NCBI GenBank assembly: GCA_963576475.1
Contig: OY754984.1
Span: 16,311,775 to 16,375,774, forward strand
Length of the DNA stretch: 64,000 nt
Origin: Molanna angustata
Taxonomy: Eukaryota; Arthropoda; Insecta; Trichoptera; Molannidae
Reading direction: 5' to 3'
The translations under genes were made by a program, and so were the position numbers. This document shows, in pieces, positions 35,436-45,525 of this stretch. The notes beneath the pieces are model-generated. The model was not told the DNA's origin. It worked only from the letters and a program-made list of their open reading frames with translations, and did not search any database. Numbering within the stretch: the first letter of the stretch is position 1; each line of letters starts with the position of its first letter.

Positions 35436-35774
35436 TTTTCTTCTTTTTCTCTCCTGAATAGGTCCTCCGCACGTTTTATCCCGCTCCATTTACGACTGTT
35501 TGGGAGGCAGAATAGATATAACTTTGTCAAGTTGTGATTCCTTTGCATAGTATTACAATTTATTAACTTTGAATATAGTTTACGTAGAAATGTCTACGTG
35601 TTAGCACTTGCGTTTGTGTTTAAATATAGATTTTGCGCACCAATTCATTTACGCACTGAATGGTGGAATAATCGATTAATTTTTAGAGAGTTTTTGTCAT
35701 ATACCGTTCCTTAGAGCGTGAAAAATATATTTTGATACTTCAAACGCGTAGGTATTTTTACTAACTAGTAACAA

Positions 35775-36372
35775 ACTTCAGGTACTATGTCAAATGTTAA
35801 TTGAACACGTATCAAATAACAAGCTGCCACATTCTGGAGACTTATAATATTGATCGTACAACAATATCCATCCCTATCCATAATACAGTATTTCTCAGCT
35901 CTTCGTTCGAAGTACAATCAGCAAGATTATGGAATAGCCTTAGTCCGGATATTGCGTCGTCTAACTCACTTTGTATTTTCAAGAAAAAACTAAACAATGA
36001 ATATTTATCCCTGAACATCTAATCCCGATTTCCTCTCCTTGTCCTTACCCTATACTTTTTTTTTGCTATGATTTTTTTTAGTTAATAGTATCTTAGTGTT
36101 ATATATATTATCTTTGTTTTATTTTACTCTTATTCTTTTGTTGTTGTACATACACAATTTTGTCATACTTTGTAATCTGGTTGGTTGGAAGAAATTGCCT
36201 AGTGGCAATAAGCCTACCAGTGTACAATTATATTTGTTTATATTATGTACAGAAAGGTGTATAAATAAATTAAAAACTGTGTTTCCACCGGGAATCGGAA
36301 CCGGGCGCGTTGACTCAGGAGTTACATCATATTTAACCATCTAAGCGACTAAGTCCGACTTGCTTGTTATAG
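35775..36372 (-). mobile_element. SINE-B split by a LINE-J insertion
   Basis: The SINE-B tail occupies 35775-35866 (CAGGTACTATGTCAAATGTT, AACAAGCTGCCACATTCTGG). Its tRNA head resumes at 36266-36372 (AAAAACTGTGTTTCCACCGG then AATCGGAACCGGG and CTAAGCGACTAAG). About 25 bp of the intact SINE-B sequence is missing at the junction. Confidence 0.6.
35860..36262 (+). pseudogene. LINE-J C-terminus and 3' UTR with hairpin, nested in SINE-B
   Basis: The plus frame reads ISIPIHNTVFLSSSFEV then QSARLWNSLSPDIASSNSLC and IFKKKLNNEYLSLNI before TAA. The 3' UTR has GGTTGGTTGGAAGAAA, the stem-loop TTGCC-TAGT-GGCAA (36195-36208) and TAAGCCTACCAGTG. It is 5'-truncated. Confidence 0.75.
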
Positions 36373-36439
36373 GGCCCAATTAACGATGACCCTCATAACA
36401 GAATATTTTTTCAAGAGTTTTTAAAAACTATTGATTTGT

Positions 36440-36668
36440 ATGCAAAAAAAACACAGAAAAGATCATTGCCGGAGAGTATCAGAGATGCCACTAATTTGAT
36501 AGCATTCAAAAAGCGTCTGAAGTCACACTTTCTATCCACATAAACACAAATTCACGTCTTTTTCCCTCTTCCTTTCTCCTCTCCTATCCTCCATCCAATA
36601 AACATAGTGTATCTATCTGATGTATTTTTTTTATTCTTATTTTTGTTCTTATTATTTTTTTTTATTAC
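36440..36668 (+). pseudogene. Jockey/CR1-like LINE C-terminus, interrupted by LINE-D
   Basis: The frame RSLPESIRDATNLIAFKKRL then KSHFLST and TAA matches the LP-x-IR ... FKK(R)LK(S)H(F/L) C-terminus. The 3' UTR appears to continue after LINE-D at 37130-37290, which has the LINE-J hairpin. Confidence 0.6.
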
Positions 36669-37085
36669 GGCGCTGGCCGATTTACTAATGATATTAATAA
36701 CAATTAAGCACTACAAATAATAACACTCAATTATTATTATTACCATTATACACTTCCTCAAAAGAATTAGCAGATCAAATTATTGTAAATTATTTAAAAG
36801 AGCAAAATAAAATGCAACAAACGCATCATCAAGCTTTCAATTGGGAATAGTTCACCCATCCAGATACTTAACATATCAAAGGATTAGGCTCTGAGGAGGT
36901 CTCTATACTACCTAACAACCCTACTGATTCCCGAATATTAACGTTTAAAAAATCTTTAACGATTCTACATGTATTCATAATTACCGTTTTTTGCATTTTT
37001 ATTATTAAATTTTTCGATAAATCTATAATTTCTAAATTACGGATTAACGATTTTGGAATAATGCCAGTGGCTGAAATAATGAACG
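36669..37085 (-). pseudogene. LINE-D (R4/Dong-like) C-terminus and 3' UTR
   Basis: Minus-strand frame: IIPKSLIRNLEIIDLSKNLI then IKMQKTVIMNTCRIVKDFLN and a stop shortly after. The block (V/I)IPKSL ... QK(A/T)V(L/I)-NTC-IV--FL is, from memory, the C-terminal signature of R4/Dong-clade LINEs in insects. The 3' UTR ends at GGCCAGCGCCG (plus CGGCGCTGGCC at 36667). It matches 55535-55940 in inverted orientation. Confidence 0.55.
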
Positions 37086-37129
37086 GTAATATTATTATTT
37101 TTATTTATTTACATTATATTATTTTTTGT

Positions 37130-37290
37130 TTTTATATTTATTTTTTATTTTTAATTTATGTTTTTTTTTCTATTTTTCTATTTGTATTCTTCTATCCCTG
37201 TTACTGATTGTATTTACCATGGTGGTTAACTGGTAGAGATTGCCTGCCGGCAATAAGTCCGCCACGTTGTACAAAGCAATAAAACTATTT
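37130..37290 (+). mobile_element. LINE-J-type 3' UTR end with hairpin
   Basis: GGTGGTTAACTGGTAGAGA, TTGCC-TGCC-GGCAA (37240-37253), TAAGTCCGCCACGTTG and a TTATTATTATTATT tail. Probably the end of the copy starting at 36440. Confidence 0.65.
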
Positions 37291-38689
37291 TATTATTATT
37301 ATTATCATTCAAATGAACGGTTGGCCATATTGGAAATTATATCCCTATATATTACGCAATAATCTGACAGAAAAAACTGCAAATCTAGAGGGCGCTGGTC
37401 CATCGTATCATTAGTGCCTAATGATCGTATGCCTATGTCGTACAAAAGCTCAAAATATTCCATTAATATATTATTTCTCACGGATTATTTTAACACTCGT
37501 AAGTCATAATATAAAATATAGGTATTCCCTAGAAGTCTCGATGGCGGCCGTAGTTTGAAATTTACATATTCAAAAATCAATTTACATAAATTTTTGAAGA
37601 ATGCAGACAACTTTTGCTAAATGTATCTTAGGAATTAATTGGAAATTTCTCAGCAATCGAATTATTGATCCGAAACATTAATGGCTTTAGTCGACAGTCT
37701 TTTCCAAAGATTCTTATTTGTAAAATACATCGCGAGAGTGAAAAATATTTAAATTTTAATTTACATTTCATATTTTGACTTACTTCCCCACAAAGAGGTT
37801 TCATTTATCATGTATTCAATTCATTTGAAAACGGCCACAGAGCGATAATTTTTTTCTTTTCAAAATCTTCACGCTAACCAAAAGTCATCGTGACAAAGAA
37901 AAGTTTATAGGTATGTACCTAACTAATTAATTGCCTTCAAGTGGTTTGGTCACATAGAAATGATGGATGACGAAAATATGAAAAGAAATAATATTTGAAT
38001 GAAGAAATTTGATTATAACACATTTTTCGTTTATAAATCTTTCGCATGCACACCATTGTCATTTTTTTTATTAATTCATTTTAAGGGCAGGGTAAATAAA
38101 GTTTAAATAAGGGATAGCGAACCTATGGCACGCGTGCCACAGGTGGCACACGATATTATTTTGCATGACTCGCAAATGATGAAAAACAAATAAAAGTGAT
38201 TATTCAAAAAAATCTCAAATGTTTTAGAAGTAGTATAAAAAGATTTAAAAAATATTTTAATACCCATGAAAAAAATTTAATAGCCATGGCAAATAGCATC
38301 CAACAACAAAAACCTCACTAAAATGAATTTTTGAGGTTTCTACATTTTTTTTGGTTGTCTTTTTTTTATTAATTTATTTTATTTTGCCATAAATAAGTAC
38401 TGAATCATTTTTTTTCAATGTATAAATGCATTGTTTTATTAAAAATCTGAAGTTACATAACCATTTTATGCATTTTTATTTCCATAGCATGTGGCAAGCG
38501 ACATATTATTTATTATATGGAAAAATTTTTGTCAATCAGGCTCAAAAAGGTTCGTCATCCCTGGATTAAATTTCGTTATTCGATATCTGAAAAAAAACGT
38601 CCTTTTCTAATTTATTTATTTACTAGCTTTTATGTCCCGCCGTTGGCCAAGAATGTAAAATTGTGAAGAAATAAGCAATCGTTTTTTAT
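37291..38689. other. AT-rich DNA, nothing recognised
   Basis: The section 38107-38580 contains homopolymer-rich sequence and the words GGCACGCGTGCCACAGG; the palindrome GGCACGCGTGCC is at 38128-38139. No gene frame is recognised. Confidence 0.4.
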
Positions 38690-39610
38690 AATATTGTCAC
38701 CCAATTATTTTGCAATATCGGACTATGAAAAGTGGTTTGAAATTTGATTGAGTTTAAGCATTGTAAAATGTTCAAGTGATGGCCACAACCCATTCTTTTT
38801 TATTATTATTTATTATTTATTATTTATTACTTCTCGGGCAACTAACAGGTACTATGTCAAATATTAATTTAACACGCACCCAATAACAAGTTGCCACATT
38901 CTGGAGACTTACGATATTAATCGTCTCACAGATCCAGACTGAAAACGCAATTAAAAACTGTGTCTCCACCGGGAATCGAACCCGGGACCTTTAGATCAGC
39001 AGTCAGATACCCAACCAACTGATCCATGAAGGCCGACATATAAAGTGTGAATGAAGTATAATATACAATTTCTGCACGCATGGACTATGCGAAATGGTTT
39101 TAAATATATGACTATTTATCAACGTTGTAAAGAGATTGGTTTGGCCACAACCCCCATTTTTAAATATTATCATCGAAAACAAATTGTAATATGTACCTAT
39201 TGAAAATTTAGTAATTTTGGATGTTGGAATGTGGTTAAAATTTGATTAAATCATGTACCGAAAAGATCTAGCGGTGGTCACATCCCATTCGTTTTTATAT
39301 TTTTTCATCAAGAAGACTTAAACTATAGTAAATAGTTTTTAATTTATATATAAACGTTGTGAAGAGTTCAGTAATGGCCACAACCCCCATTCTTTAAATA
39401 TCGTCAACGAAATCAAATATGAAGGTGTTGAAAATTATTCAAAATAGGATGATATAAATGGTTTAAATTTGATTAAACAAAAGTATTGAAAAGATTCTAG
39501 TGCAGGTTACATCGTCACATCCCACATCCCATTCGTTTTTACATATGTATTTTCATCAAGTGTGCATATCGTTAATAATATTTCTGCACAATAGACTATT
39601 AGACTTAAAA
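38690..39610. repeat. Degenerate ~200-bp tandem repeat around GGCCACAACCC
   Basis: TGG(C/T)CACA(A/T)CCC followed by CATT(C/T)(T/G)TTTT recurs near 38780, 39140, 39280, 39380 and 39520. In most cases it is preceded by TTGATTAAA/G and a (G/A)TGTAAA-type word. A SINE-B copy interrupts the first unit. Confidence 0.55.
38811..39037 (-). mobile_element. SINE-B, near full-length, tRNA-like head
   Basis: On the minus strand the head reads GTCGGCCTTCATGGATCAG..., a B box GGGTTCGATTCCCGGTGGAG, then AGACACAGTTTTT and the body. Closely similar to 55205-55424. The A box is slightly changed (GATCAGTTGG for GCTCAGTTGG). The terminal tail is TTATTATTTATTATTTATT on the plus strand. Confidence 0.8.
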
Positions 39611-39905
39611 CTAACCCAAAAGTCTAAATAAAAAAGAGAAGAATAAGTATAAGACTATAAGAAATAGTTTGTATAAAAAACTATCGCAATGGTCTACATA
39701 AAATAAGAAAACATACACAAAATAGAAGAATTAGACTATTGGAAATAGATTGTATAAAAACTGACTAAAAGGTCTTCATAAAAAAAAGAAGATTAATCTT
39801 TAGGAAATAGTTTTGTATAAAATTCAACAAGGAAAACGAAGAAAAAGACTAAAGGAAATAGTTTGTGTAAAAACTGTAAAGTCTACATAAAATTAAGAAG
39901 AAAAA
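39611..39905. repeat. Tandem repeat, ~60-65 bp units
   Basis: GGAAATAG(T/A)TTGT(A/G)TAAAAA(A)CT, GGTCT(A/T)CATAAAA and AAGAAGA(A/T)TTAGACTA-type words recur about five times. Confidence 0.6.
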
Positions 39906-40095
39906 GAATTAGACTCCATGAACCGTCGCTTCAGACCCTTCAGTACCTCCCGTCCCTTCAATCCATCATTACGTCCCTTTCAATCAGGCCCTTCAGTACC
40001 TCCCGTCCCTTCAGGCCCTTTTATACTTCCCATCCCTTCAGGCCCTTTAGTGCATCCCATACCTTCATTGCATCCCGTCCCTTCAGTCGCTTAAG
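39906..40095. repeat. Short-period repeat of TCCCTTCAG
   Basis: CCCTTCAG(G/T)(C/A)CC(T/C) recurs more than ten times with 12-24-base spacing. An 80-codon frame across it gives an Arg-Pro-Phe repeat and is probably not a gene. Confidence 0.65.
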
Positions 40096-40099
40096 AAAT

Positions 40100-40480
40100 G
40101 TTTAAATCCAGAAACTATCCTCGAAGAACCGCGAAGAAATGAAAGGACCTTCTTTTCCCAGGATACTCCACCTTCAAAGGTAAAATGACTAAATACACGA
40201 AGAAGAAGAAGAAAAAAGTTTAAATCCAGATACCTGCGAAGATATGGAAGGAAAATTGGACCTTCTTCTCCCAGGATAGTCCTCCTTCATAGGTAAAATG
40301 ACCAAATGCACGATTAAGAAGAAGAAGAAGAAAAAAGTTTAAATCCAGAAATCTGCGAAGAGATGGAAGGACAGTCGGACCTTCTTTTCCCAGGATATTC
40401 CCCCTTCATAGGTAAAATGACAAAATACACGAAGAAGAAGAAGAATAAGAAAAAAGTTTAAATCCAGAAACCATCCCGGG
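40100..40480 (+). repeat. 119-bp minisatellite derived from an RTE tail
   Basis: Units begin GTTTAAATCCAGA at 40100, 40218, 40337 and 40456 (spacing 118, 119, 119). Each has GAAGA(T/G)ATGGAAGGA, TTGGACCTTCTT, CCCAGGATA, CCTTCA(T/A)AGGTAAAATGAC and an AAGAAGAAGAAGAA run. In frame, the repeated peptide MEG-x-x-DLL-PG matches MEGELDILVPG in the RTE fragment at 51607-51819. Confidence 0.85.
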
Positions 40481-41067
40481 CATACGCTCGACAATTCACC
40501 AAAGTTTCATTTTAATCGGACAAACGGTTTAGGAGTACATCGCATACATGCATAAATAAACAAATAAAATAATTTTCCGATAGAAAATCAGTATATTGTT
40601 GATTTGTAAGTAAATAGTAATAGGTAGGTACCTACCTACAACAATGTTCTAAATAAATTCGATTCATAACTTTTTTATTTGAATATCAGAATCTTTCCGT
40701 TACCATAGTAACCATTCCAATACGTTAAAAATATCAAATGGTTTGAGACTTTTTTGAATATGTAGGTACCTACATTGGTTTGTTCGATGCCATAAAAATG
40801 AAAATTGTCAGATAAATCAAATATTATTTACAAATTATGCAATTTTATTATGCCTATATCTTTACTAATAAATAACACATTTTTACAATATATGTATGTC
40901 TTAAAACTCGCTGTAATGTCTTGTGTTTCATTTTATTATTTCATAATTACATTTATTTCAAAGGTTTATTATTTTCAAGAACATATTCATTCGGTAGGAA
41001 AATGAAATATTGTATGAAAAGATATTAAAATGGCGGCATTTATGTACACTAGTTGCATGTAACACAT
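40481..41067. other. AT-rich spacer
   Basis: Nothing recognised apart from short GTAGGTACCTAC words at 40624 and 40761. A 66-codon hydrophobic frame (40805-41005) has no family match I know. Confidence 0.35.
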
Positions 41068-42065
41068 GAGATCCAACTGTCGACAGCGATAGTATGTATA
41101 GTTGAAGAATAAGTACCAAACCCATAAATACAAATTATTTATTATTTTATGATATTTAGTTTTCTATACAACACATGTACCTAATAGTCAAGATAGGATA
41201 GTATGGAGGTCAGTCTTTTTTTCCTACCCGGAATATGAAAACAGCTTGATGGTATATGTATATTGTATGTTTAGAGATGAAGTATCAAACTATTAAGTCT
41301 TCTTTGATATTGTGTATAGGTGACTACCATACAAATTGTATGAAGCGATGTCGTCACTAAATTCAATTTTTATAAAAATTGTTAAAAAAATTTGAGATGT
41401 ACTGCTACAATGTTAATATTTTTTATATAAAATTAAATTATCTAGTTGGGGTGTTTCGGCTTTTTTCGATATTTTAAAAAAAAATGGAAATATAGGCAGT
41501 TAAAGTCATAAATTTATCATAAAAAAAATACTTTTCTTAATAAAAAATGTTTGGAAACCCTGGAATTTTTTTGAAAAAATTTATTTGAGATTTTGTATTT
41601 GTCTATGTTTATACCAATTTTCAGAGTTCTAGCTTTTATGGTTTCTGAGATATAGGGAAAAATAAAATAAAAATTCAAAAGTTGATAACCCCTGACTGAA
41701 ACAAAAATTCAAAATTCCGAGTATAAAAGTTTTGTAGGCCTGTAACTGTTTATATATTCTGAAACTTTAGGTTCTGTAAATTGAGCGGATCAAAAGTTAT
41801 AAGGGGGGGGGACGGACACACACACAGACACACAGACACACACACACACACAGACACACGAAATGTTCTACTCCGAATTCTGAGTAAATCCGTGTATGGA
41901 ACATATATGCTGCGAAGCCTCTAAGTTGGTGTTTTTTGACTTCAAAGTTGGAAAAGCCGTGAAAAAAGTAGACCTCTCCATACAATTCTCGCGTATTCTG
42001 GCTTGATACATTGTCGATATGTTAAGAGAACAAAGTTCTCCTGAACAAATCGACAGTTGGATTAT
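41068..42065 (+). mobile_element. Element X, full copy 2 (~1.0 kb)
   Basis: ATCCAACTGTCGA at 41071-41083 and inverted TCGACAGTTGGAT at 42050-42062. It is collinear with 20022-21064, with the same CA microsatellite position (41816-41862, shorter here) and the same GATATGTTAAGAGAACAAAG near the end. Divergence is only a few per cent by eye, so both copies are relatively young. Left flanks share CTAGTTGCATGTAACACATG; right flanks diverge after GGATTATA. Confidence 0.75.
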
Positions 42066-42370
42066 ACAAAATATCCACCATGTTTTTCACTTAAACGCTA
42101 AGTTATACTTGAAAGTAAATTTTTTTCGTGTAAATACGTACTTCTAACTTTTAAACTAACAGATATTTGCGTGCAAAATGTACACTTTTTTGACAGATAC
42201 GACGGAAAATTTTGTATGAAAAAAATAATTATTGAAATATTTTTAAAATTCAGCATTTTTATCGCATTATTTTTAGCGTGACACTGCATCAGGTATACAG
42301 GTACACGTTCGCACATAAATTAGATTTTTAGATGCTCTTGGTTTTTCAGAAGCTCTTGGTTGTTATCTTA

Positions 42371-42984
42371 GAGCCGGGTAACAGAAAATACAACAGGCAA
42401 CAATAACATCTCACATAGTTCAGCAATGAGGTTCACCATCACACATTCTGAATGTAGTGTTTCGGATGTCCCGTAAGAGCTGGGTAATAGAAAATACAAC
42501 AGGCAACAATAACATCTCACATAGTTCAGCAATGAGGTTCACCACCCATTCTGAATGTAGTGTTTTGGGTGTCCCGTAAGAGCCGGGTAATAGAAAATAC
42601 AACAGGCAACAATAACATCTCACATAGTTCAGCAATGAGGTTCACCATCACACATTCTGAATGTAGTGTTTCGGGTGTCCCGTAAGAGCTGGGTAATAGA
42701 AAATACAACAGGCAACAATAACATCTCACATAGTTCAGCAATGAGGTTCACAATCACACATTCTGAATGAGTGTTTCGGGTGTCCCGTAAGAGCCGGGTA
42801 ATAGAAAATACAACAGGCAACAATAACATCTCACATAGTTCAGCAATGAGGTTCACAATCACACATTCTGAATGTAGTGTTTCGGGTGTCCCGTAAGAGC
42901 CGGGTAATAGAAAATACAACAGGCAACAATAACATCTCACATAGTTCAGCAATGAGGTTCACCACCCATTCTGAATGAAGTGTC
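42371..42984. repeat. ~106-bp minisatellite, 5.8 units
   Basis: Units start at GAGC(C/T)GGGTAA at 42371, 42477, 42580, 42686, 42791 and 42897 (lengths 106, 103, 106, 105, 106, partial). Most differences are 1-3 bp indels around ACCATCACACATTCTGAATG. Overlapping minus frames encode a repeated YVRCYCCLLYFLLP peptide that arises only from the periodic sequence. The unit edge CATTCTGAATG(T/A)AGTG matches the RTE-like tails that follow and the one at 45510. Confidence 0.93.
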
Positions 42985-43110
42985 TTTTTAGACGATACTG
43001 GTTTGTGGTGATACACCCATGTATAGCCCTCTCTTTTTATAAGGCAATGCACTACTGTCGCTGGTTACCCCACATTGTGGGGTATGCCATGATGGTATGA
43101 ATGAATGAAC
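42985..43110 (+). mobile_element. Retroelement tail with (GAAT)n end
   Basis: TTTATAAGGCAATGCA, GTCGCTGGTTACCCCACA, TTGTGGGGTATGCCATGATGG and then TATGAATGAATGAACGAA. It is matched in inverted orientation at 45362-45525, and in part at 12703-12740 next to an RTE fragment. Tetranucleotide tails are usual for RTE-type elements. Confidence 0.5.
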
Positions 43111-43334
43111 GAATTGTTTCAAAGTTATTTAATATATTTATGTATGAAATAATTAGAGTCGATGATATATTTTAAGCTTTTTTTAGGTGACTATATTTTT
43201 ATCAATCAAAATGAAAAAATCGCATTGTGATGGTTTGGTCATTTCGATGCCGTGATGGTTTGAAAAATATAAAAAAATAATAATAACATTATCTGTGTTT
43301 AACAAAGAAAATAATTATAACGATAAACACTTTC

Positions 43335-43361
43335 TTGCACCCTGCGCAAGTGGCGAGTTAG
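43335..43361 (-). mobile_element. SINE-C 3' terminus, solo
   Basis: TTGCACCCTGCGCAAGTGGC then GAGTTA is identical to the outer end of the 18095 copy for more than 20 bases, with nothing else of the SINE. Confidence 0.5.
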
Positions 43362-43509
43362 ATTTGTGATTAGTTTAATTTTTCAAAATGAATTTTCACA
43401 GTGGAAACTCCTCTATCTTATAAGTTAATGAAATTTCCAAAAAACTATGAAAAACGCCGAAACATAATATAAATAAATTTTCTATAAATAATATTCACTT
43501 TATAGCAGT

Positions 43510-43790
43510 CTCTTCTTCTGGGTCACATACCTAGGATTGGTCTGCACCAAACACTCGATCTTTCCACTTATCTCTATCGTCTGCCAGTCTCTTCATCTCT
43601 TTGTAGCTGCTACAGCGCACGTCACCGATTATCTGGTCTATATAGTTGTTTTTGGGGCGACCTCTACAGTTACCCCCATCAATCATTCCTTCGACGATGA
43701 TAAAAAGCAGGCCTGGATGCCGGATGTTGTGGCCTATCCAAGTTGTTCTCTGTTGGGCAATTCTTTTCATAATAGCAGTAGGTACCTAAC
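43510..43790 (-). pseudogene. RTE-type C-terminal fragment
   Basis: Minus-strand frame: KRIAQQRTTWIGHNIRHPGL, then GGNCRGRPKNNYIDQI, and DVRCSSYKEMKRLADDRDKW...RVFGADQS with a stop. The order W-GH-RH, RGRP, D(V)-C/G-(S/T)Y-E, L-DR-KWR-R matches the end of RTE-type proteins and is open to its natural stop. Confidence 0.7.
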
Positions 43791-43919
43791 ATATATTTTT
43801 TTTATAGACTTAATTATTGTAAAAATTGAGTTATGTAACGACTTCATTACGTAAAGTTATGGCGGAACACACCATATATTATCTACGGGGATTCTTATAG
43901 TTTGAAAACAAATCTTTAC

Positions 43920-44190
43920 AAACTATCAAGCCGTTTACCTCACCTCAAGTCCACACTTTCCTATTCTGACAGACATATTTTGTAACAGTATGAGAAAAAC
44001 TTCAACCCGATCTGTTCTTCCCTCGCCACAACTCGTTCTGCTTATGGGGACTAATAACGGCTCCTTACAAAACATTGAAAAAGCACATAAATTCCGTAGA
44101 ACTCTAAAACCTTACAGACACTGCACTTAAAGTGTCAAAGAGGGCTAATTATTTCCTCAACAAGATCTAATTGATCTGTCTCAACAAGTA
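43920..44190 (+). other. Possible retroelement C-terminal fragment
   Basis: The sequence reads SSRLPHLKSTLSYSDRH and, in another frame, SSLATTRSAYGD, then KAHKFRRTLKPYRHCT and a stop. The end of a LINE or similar protein is plausible, but no diagnostic motif is present. Confidence 0.25.
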
Positions 44191-44507
44191 TCAAAAGTAT
44201 TTTCTTAATGAGACTACAAGCACCGGTAGGGAAATTATCCTATTTCATACTTTCAGTTCATTTCCCAACTATATCCTAAATCTCATTCCTTGAACCTCTC
44301 CACCTGATCAATATTCTATTAATGCAATATAATGTAAATATATATTTTAATTAAACATTATAATTGGCTTATTTCTTTATCAATTAATTTTGCAACTGTA
44401 TTATGATACATTTTGTAAAATGCTGTAAGTACATATGTTTCCATATATATTAAATAAAATAAAACACGGAATTCTACAAAATAAAAACTTAGTATGAGGT
44501 TTTATGG

Positions 44508-44590
44508 TTTGGTACTGACTTTTTAACTATACATAACGACTCACGACATGGACAATTGGATCTCATGAGTTGCATGCTACAAGTTTTAAA
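44508..44590 (-). mobile_element. Element X 5' end fragment
   Basis: The minus strand reads GCATGCAACTCATGAGATCC then AATTGTCCATG and AACTATACATA-type complement, the left end of element X only. Confidence 0.5.
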
Positions 44591-45361
44591 TTGGATAGCT
44601 TTGTTTTTACTCGACCTTCCAACTACATTGTCGTAATTTGATTTTAATTACAACTGTTGAATTAAAAGCTTGTCATTTGTCTTGGTAAAACTTGGAAATA
44701 ATGCAATTGATAACCTCGATTCGAAGAAAGGACAGTTGCAATTTTCTAGAAAATGTCTTTTAAATCCCGAGAGAAATGTAATTCTAGTGCACCGATTGCG
44801 AAACTACCTTGTATTTTTATTCAGCTCTTATCGGATTAAAAGTATCAGTGCATCAGACACGGGTGTGCAAATTGAATAATAATGGCAGCTGTTGCTAAGT
44901 TCAAGGTTTTATTTCCAATCACTTAAGTAGGAGTGCGCAAAAGTATGGAGATCGCGTTGCGTGCTCAACACTTCGGATGTTGTGCTCAGTTGAGCGATAA
45001 AATACGGCGGTGGAATTATTGCATCGGAACATGGAAAGAACACCATGAAAGTGGTTCGAGTCCAAGGTGAACTCTGGGTAAATTAGTTTTTCCAATCTCA
45101 CAAAGAGGGCAGCAATGAGATACTCCGCCGTATGAAAATAATCACAATTTATTCAGCTTGTCGACAGACAATCACTGATTAAACTTTGTTGCATACATAA
45201 TAAAAAGATTTATAAAGACTTTGTACACTTATATTACATATATTATACATATCAGGGGCGAGACTGTTTTTTTAGCATCGTTATTCATTTCAGTGGCAAT
45301 GAAAAATATTTGTAAAATTACATTCCTAAATAATATTTACATTTGAGGCCCTGTAAAGCAT
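44591..45361. other. Unassigned DNA
   Basis: Two short frames (44670-44879 plus, 44919-45101 minus) have no recognisable domain. 44930-45125 is a little GC-richer than its surroundings. Confidence 0.35.
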
Positions 45362-45525
45362 ACATACATACATACCATCACGGCATATCCCACAATGTGG
45401 GGTAACCAGCGAAAGGTGTGCGGGTGTGCATTGCCTTATAAAAGGGAGCACAACACATCAGTGTATACCCACACACCAGTCTCGTCTCATCTAAAAAGGC
45501 ACTACATTCAGAATCGTTTATGCAT
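45362..45525 (-). mobile_element. Retroelement tail, inverted relative of 42985-43110
   Basis: CATACATACATACCATCACGG, CCCACAATGTGGGGTAACC, GCATTGCCTTATAAAAGG and CTAAAAAGGCACTACATTCAG are complementary to 42960-43095. The (GTAT)n end is on the left. Confidence 0.5.

Noticed and set aside
39863..40105. 80-codon frame with Arg-Pro-Phe repeats
   Set aside because: It is the translation of a short tandem repeat of TCCCTTCAG.
40100..40480. CRISPR-like array of regularly spaced repeats
   Set aside because: Units are contiguous 119-bp tandem repeats without unique spacers, in eukaryotic DNA.
42420..43052. Overlapping minus frames with a repeated YVRCYCCLLYFLLP peptide
   Set aside because: They exist only because the 106-bp unit happens to stay open; length variation of 103-106 bp shifts the frame between units.
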